A stretch of DNA of 8,608 nucleotides, taken from positions 1 to 8,608 of the forward strand of contig WQZJ01000049.1 in assembly GCA_009780795.1 (NCBI GenBank), given 5' to 3'. The notes under the pieces were generated by a model. It was not told the origin of the DNA and did no database searches. It saw only the letters and a list, made by a program, of their open reading frames with translations. This stretch comes from Methanomassiliicoccaceae archaeon. Its GTDB lineage: Archaea > Thermoplasmatota > Thermoplasmata > Methanomassiliicoccales > Methanomethylophilaceae. The position numbers were made by a program, and so were the translations under genes. Shown one piece after another: positions 6,264 through 8,608 of the stretch (positions within the stretch are counted from its first letter, which is position 1; each line of letters opens with the position of its first letter).

Positions 6264-8150
6264 ATGGTAAAATGGTACAATCATGGCATATGTTCGAGCG
6301 CAGACAAGAAACTTGAGAACTTCATCACGGACCTGTCCGTGGATACGGCGTTCCACAGGGTCGATGCCCAGAAATTGAAATGCGGATTCGGGTTGCGCGG
6401 CGTATGCTGCAAACTTTGCGCGAACGGCCCATGCCGCATAACTCAGGACTCTCCGAGGGGAGTTTGCGGTGCGAACGCCGATGTGATCGCGGCGCGCAAT
6501 TTCCTTCGCGCGGTCGCGGCGGGCTCGGGATGTTACATACACATCGTCGAGAACACGGCCAGGAATCTCAAAGGCACCGCTCTCATCAAGGGTGAACTGA
6601 AAGGAATAAAGACGCTGGACCGCCTTTGCGATATGTTCGGAATAAAAGGTACCGATAACTACGACAAGGCCGTCAAAGTGGCGGACGCGGTGCTTGACGA
6701 CCTTTACAAACCGGATTTCGAGAAGATGACTCTCACGAAGGCCATGGCGTACGCGCCCCGCTACAAACTCTGGGAGGAGCTCGGTCTGCTGCCGGGAGGC
6801 GCTAAATCCGAGGTGTTCTCCGGCACTGTGAAGAGTTCCACGAATCTGAATTCGGATCCGGTGCACATGCTGCTCCACAGCCTCAGGCTCGGCATCTCGA
6901 CAGGTCTCTTCGGCCTCACGCTGACCAACCTGCTGAACGATGTGCTCATCGGTGAGCCCGAGTTACGCATGGCACCTGTCGGACTGCGCGTGATCGACAC
7001 TGATTACATAAACATCATGATCACGGGACACCAGCACTCGAAGTTCGCGTACCTTCAGAACCGCCTGACCGATGACGACGTCGTAAAGAAGGCACAGGCA
7101 GCCGGAGCGAAAGGATTCAAGATCATCGGTTGCACCTGCGTAGGTCAGGACATGCAGCTCCGCGGTGCGCACTGCACCAAGATATTTGACGGGCATGCGG
7201 GCAACAACTTCACGAGTGAGCCCGTTCTCGCGACCGGTGCGATAGACGCGGTCATATCGGAGTTCAACTGCACGCTCCCTGGGATCGAAGCGATCTGCGA
7301 CGAGCTCAAGATAAAACAGATATGCGTTGACCCAGTGGCTAAAAAAGCGAACGCCGTGCTGAAGGAATTCAACTTTGATACACGTGTGTCCGTTGTGAAT
7401 GAGATAATCGATGACATCATAGCCTCATACAAAGCGAGGCGCGGCGTCGTGCCGATGAAACTATTACCCGATCACGGTAACGGAAATTCCCTGACGGGAG
7501 TGAGCGAGGTATCGCTGAAGGCATTCCTAGGTGACACGTGGAAGCCGCTCATCGACCTGATAGCCGCAGGAACGATAAAGGGGATCGCCGGAGTGGTAGG
7601 CTGTTCCAACCTTACCGGCGCGGGTCACGATGTGCTGACGGTCGAAATGACCAAGGAACTGATCGCAAGGGACATAATCGTCCTGACAGCGGGCTGTTCG
7701 TCCGGCGGTATCGAGAACTGCGGTCTGATGATGCCCGAGGCGGCCGAACTGGCAGGACCTGGACTCAAGGCGGTATGTAAGAAACTGGGCATCCCTCCCG
7801 TGCTGAACTTCGGTCCGTGTCTTGCCATCGGACGCTTGGAGATAGTCGCGACCGAGGTCGCCGAGGCGCTCGGTGTGGACCTGCCGCAGCTTCCGCTGGT
7901 ATTGTCGGCGGCGCAGTGGCTCGAGGAACAGGCATTGGCGGACGGTGCGTTCGGTCTTGCGTTGGGACTCCCCCTGCATCTGGGAGTTCCGCCGTTCGTG
8001 ACGGGCAGCGATCTGATCTTGAAAGTACTTTGCGAGGATATGAAGTCCCTGACCGGAGGACAGGTGATCGTCAACGGTGATGCTGTCGAGTCGGCCAATA
8101 TACTCGAGGGCATCATACTCCAGAAGCGCAAAGAACTGAATCTGCCGTAA
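6264..8150 (+). CDS. cooS: CooS-type Ni-Fe carbon monoxide dehydrogenase homologue, atypical active site
   Basis: CooS enzymes interconvert CO and CO2 at a Ni-Fe-S C-cluster and pass electrons through B- and D-clusters. The protein has 628 residues, the normal length. The N-terminal motif CGFG-x4-CC-x2-C-x4-C gives C40 and C48 (D-cluster) and C49, C52, C57 and C68 (B-cluster). C-cluster ligands, aligned by memory to Carboxydothermus CODH-II, are all present: H256 (His261), C292 (Cys295), C336 (Cys333), C447 (Cys446), C478 (Cys476) and C519 (Cys526). The acid-base residues are not: His93 aligns to Y91, His96/99/102 to I94, N97 and R100, and Lys563 to Q556, in the otherwise conserved context SAA-x5-[KQ]A. 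It could therefore be a slow or specialised CODH, or catalyse another reaction. It has no signal peptide, so it is cytoplasmic. The start ATG is supported by GAGG 7 bases upstream. It is first in an operon with the HdrC-like gene. Family certain; activity uncertain. Confidence 0.92.
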   Translation: MVKWYNHGICSSADKKLENFITDLSVDTAFHRVDAQKLKCGFGLRGVCCKLCANGPCRITQDSPRGVCGANADVIAARNFLRAVAAGSGCYIHIVENTARNLKGTALIKGELKGIKTLDRLCDMFGIKGTDNYDKAVKVADAVLDDLYKPDFEKMTLTKAMAYAPRYKLWEELGLLPGGAKSEVFSGTVKSSTNLNSDPVHMLLHSLRLGISTGLFGLTLTNLLNDVLIGEPELRMAPVGLRVIDTDYINIMITGHQHSKFAYLQNRLTDDDVVKKAQAAGAKGFKIIGCTCVGQDMQLRGAHCTKIFDGHAGNNFTSEPVLATGAIDAVISEFNCTLPGIEAICDELKIKQICVDPVAKKANAVLKEFNFDTRVSVVNEIIDDIIASYKARRGVVPMKLLPDHGNGNSLTGVSEVSLKAFLGDTWKPLIDLIAAGTIKGIAGVVGCSNLTGAGHDVLTVEMTKELIARDIIVLTAGCSSGGIENCGLMMPEAAELAGPGLKAVCKKLGIPPVLNFGPCLAIGRLEIVATEVAEALGVDLPQLPLVLSAAQWLEEQALADGAFGLALGLPLHLGVPPFVTGSDLILKVLCEDMKSLTGGQVIVNGDAVESANILEGIILQKRKELNLP

Positions 8151-8162
8151 AGGTGTGATATC

Positions 8163-8608
8163 ATGACGAATCTTACATCAGAATTCATAGAGGAATTAGC
8201 TGTGAAAGGCGGATCGAGCGCCGAGCAGTGCTACAACTGCGGCACATGTACGCTCAAATGTCCGTCCGCCAATCACATGACCTTGTTACGGGTGGCACAC
8301 CTCATGAGGGTGGCCCAGCTCGGACTGAAGGAAGAATCGATAAGTGACGACGATCTGTGGCAGTGCACAACGTGCTATACATGTGTGGAGTGGTGCCCTC
8401 GTAACGTCAAGGTCGTTGATGTCATCACTGCGCTGAGGAACATCGCGGTCGCCAACGGAAAGATGCACGAGAATCACAAGAAGATAGCTCAGAGTCTTGT
8501 GAAATTGGGTCATACCGTGGACAACAACGACAAGATCAAAGCACTCAGGAAAGAACTGGGACTCCCGGAGAACCCGCCCACAGTGATGGATAACGCATCA
8601 GCCAAAGC
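8163..8608 (+). CDS. hdrC: HdrC-like heterodisulfide reductase subunit, two [4Fe-4S] clusters (partial)
   Basis: The first 148 residues are present; the gene runs off the right edge. Two ferredoxin motifs of the form CxxCxxCxxxCP are complete, at C23-C26-C29-C33 and C68-C71-C74-C78. The spacing and the helical stretch between them (LLRVAHLMRVAQLGL) match HdrC, the small subunit that carries electrons between HdrA and HdrB in reduction of the CoM-CoB heterodisulfide or similar disulfides. The following segment (VVDVITALRNIAVANGK) also fits HdrC. The ATG at 8163 is preceded by AGGTG with 7 bases spacing and lies 12 bases after the CooS stop, so the two genes are almost certainly co-transcribed. 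Whether HdrB and HdrA follow cannot be seen. Related HdrC-like proteins also occur in non-methanogenic redox complexes. Confidence 0.88.
   Translation, partial: MTNLTSEFIEELAVKGGSSAEQCYNCGTCTLKCPSANHMTLLRVAHLMRVAQLGLKEESISDDDLWQCTTCYTCVEWCPRNVKVVDVITALRNIAVANGKMHENHKKIAQSLVKLGHTVDNNDKIKALRKELGLPENPPTVMDNASAK

Noticed and set aside
6180..6878. Long minus-strand open frame of 232 codons
   Set aside because: It lies opposite the N-terminal cluster-binding region of CooS and covers the CODH promoter. Its product is His/Arg-rich with no recognisable domain, typical of an antisense shadow.
6264..8150. Hybrid cluster protein (prismane) instead of CooS
   Set aside because: The CGFG-x4-CC-x2-C-x4-C start, the length of 628 residues and the positions of all six C-cluster ligands fit CooS, not the HCP cysteine pattern.
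7625..8188. Minus-strand open frame of 187 codons
   Set aside because: Antisense to the C-terminal half of CooS and the start of hdrC; Ser/Pro-rich shadow without a family signature.
1..8608. Pyrrolysine-type TAG readthrough within genes
   Set aside because: No in-frame TAG interrupts any of the recognised genes; avoidance of TAG as stop in five genes is too small a sample to prove anything.

Overview
This window looks archaeal and most resembles a gut-type methanogen related to Methanomassiliicoccales. That assignment is inference. It rests on an HdrC-like heterodisulfide reductase subunit, AT-rich intergenic regions with TATA-like boxes, a secreted GLUG-repeat surface protein, GAGG/AGGTG-type ribosome binding sites, and no TAG stop among the five complete genes (two TAA, three TGA). 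No rRNA, tRNA, insertion sequence or CRISPR array was seen.

Layout. (1) Bases 1-936, minus strand: the N-terminal 312 residues of a secreted protein with tandem GLUG repeats; the gene runs off the left edge. (2) Bases 937-1329: a divergent, regulation-rich intergenic region. It holds a TATA box and a foldable leader for the surface protein, a 37-bp inverted repeat, and a set of ATTACnGTAAT operators with a TATA box in front of the next gene. In 1140-1245 I see only AT-rich sequence with no clear element. (3) Bases 1330-2538, plus: a class II-type Fic protein with a C-terminal winged-helix domain. (4) Bases 2781-4226, plus: a beta-eliminating lyase of the tyrosine phenol-lyase/tryptophanase family. 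(5) Bases 4290-5024, minus: a two-helix membrane protein with a possible PH-like domain, convergent with the lyase. (6) Bases 5112-6047, plus: a DUF5050-like propeller protein, divergent from the membrane protein. (7) Bases 6264-8150, plus: a CooS-type Ni-CODH homologue. It is followed after 12 bp by (8) 8163-8608, plus: an HdrC-like [4Fe-4S] protein that runs off the right edge.

How the genes may work together. The CooS/HdrC pair is the clearest functional unit. A carbon monoxide dehydrogenase-fold enzyme is placed with an electron carrier that normally feeds heterodisulfide reductase, suggesting that electrons pass between a C-cluster reaction and the Hdr system. All expected metal ligands of the CODH are present, but the catalytic lysine and the proton-relay histidines are replaced, so its reaction may not be ordinary CO oxidation. 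The Fic gene probably controls itself: a repeated palindrome sits upstream of, and just inside, its reading frame, and the protein ends in a DNA-binding-type domain. The lyase looks like tyrosine phenol-lyase but has lost a conserved cofactor-contacting arginine. The other genes are single transcription units without an evident shared pathway.
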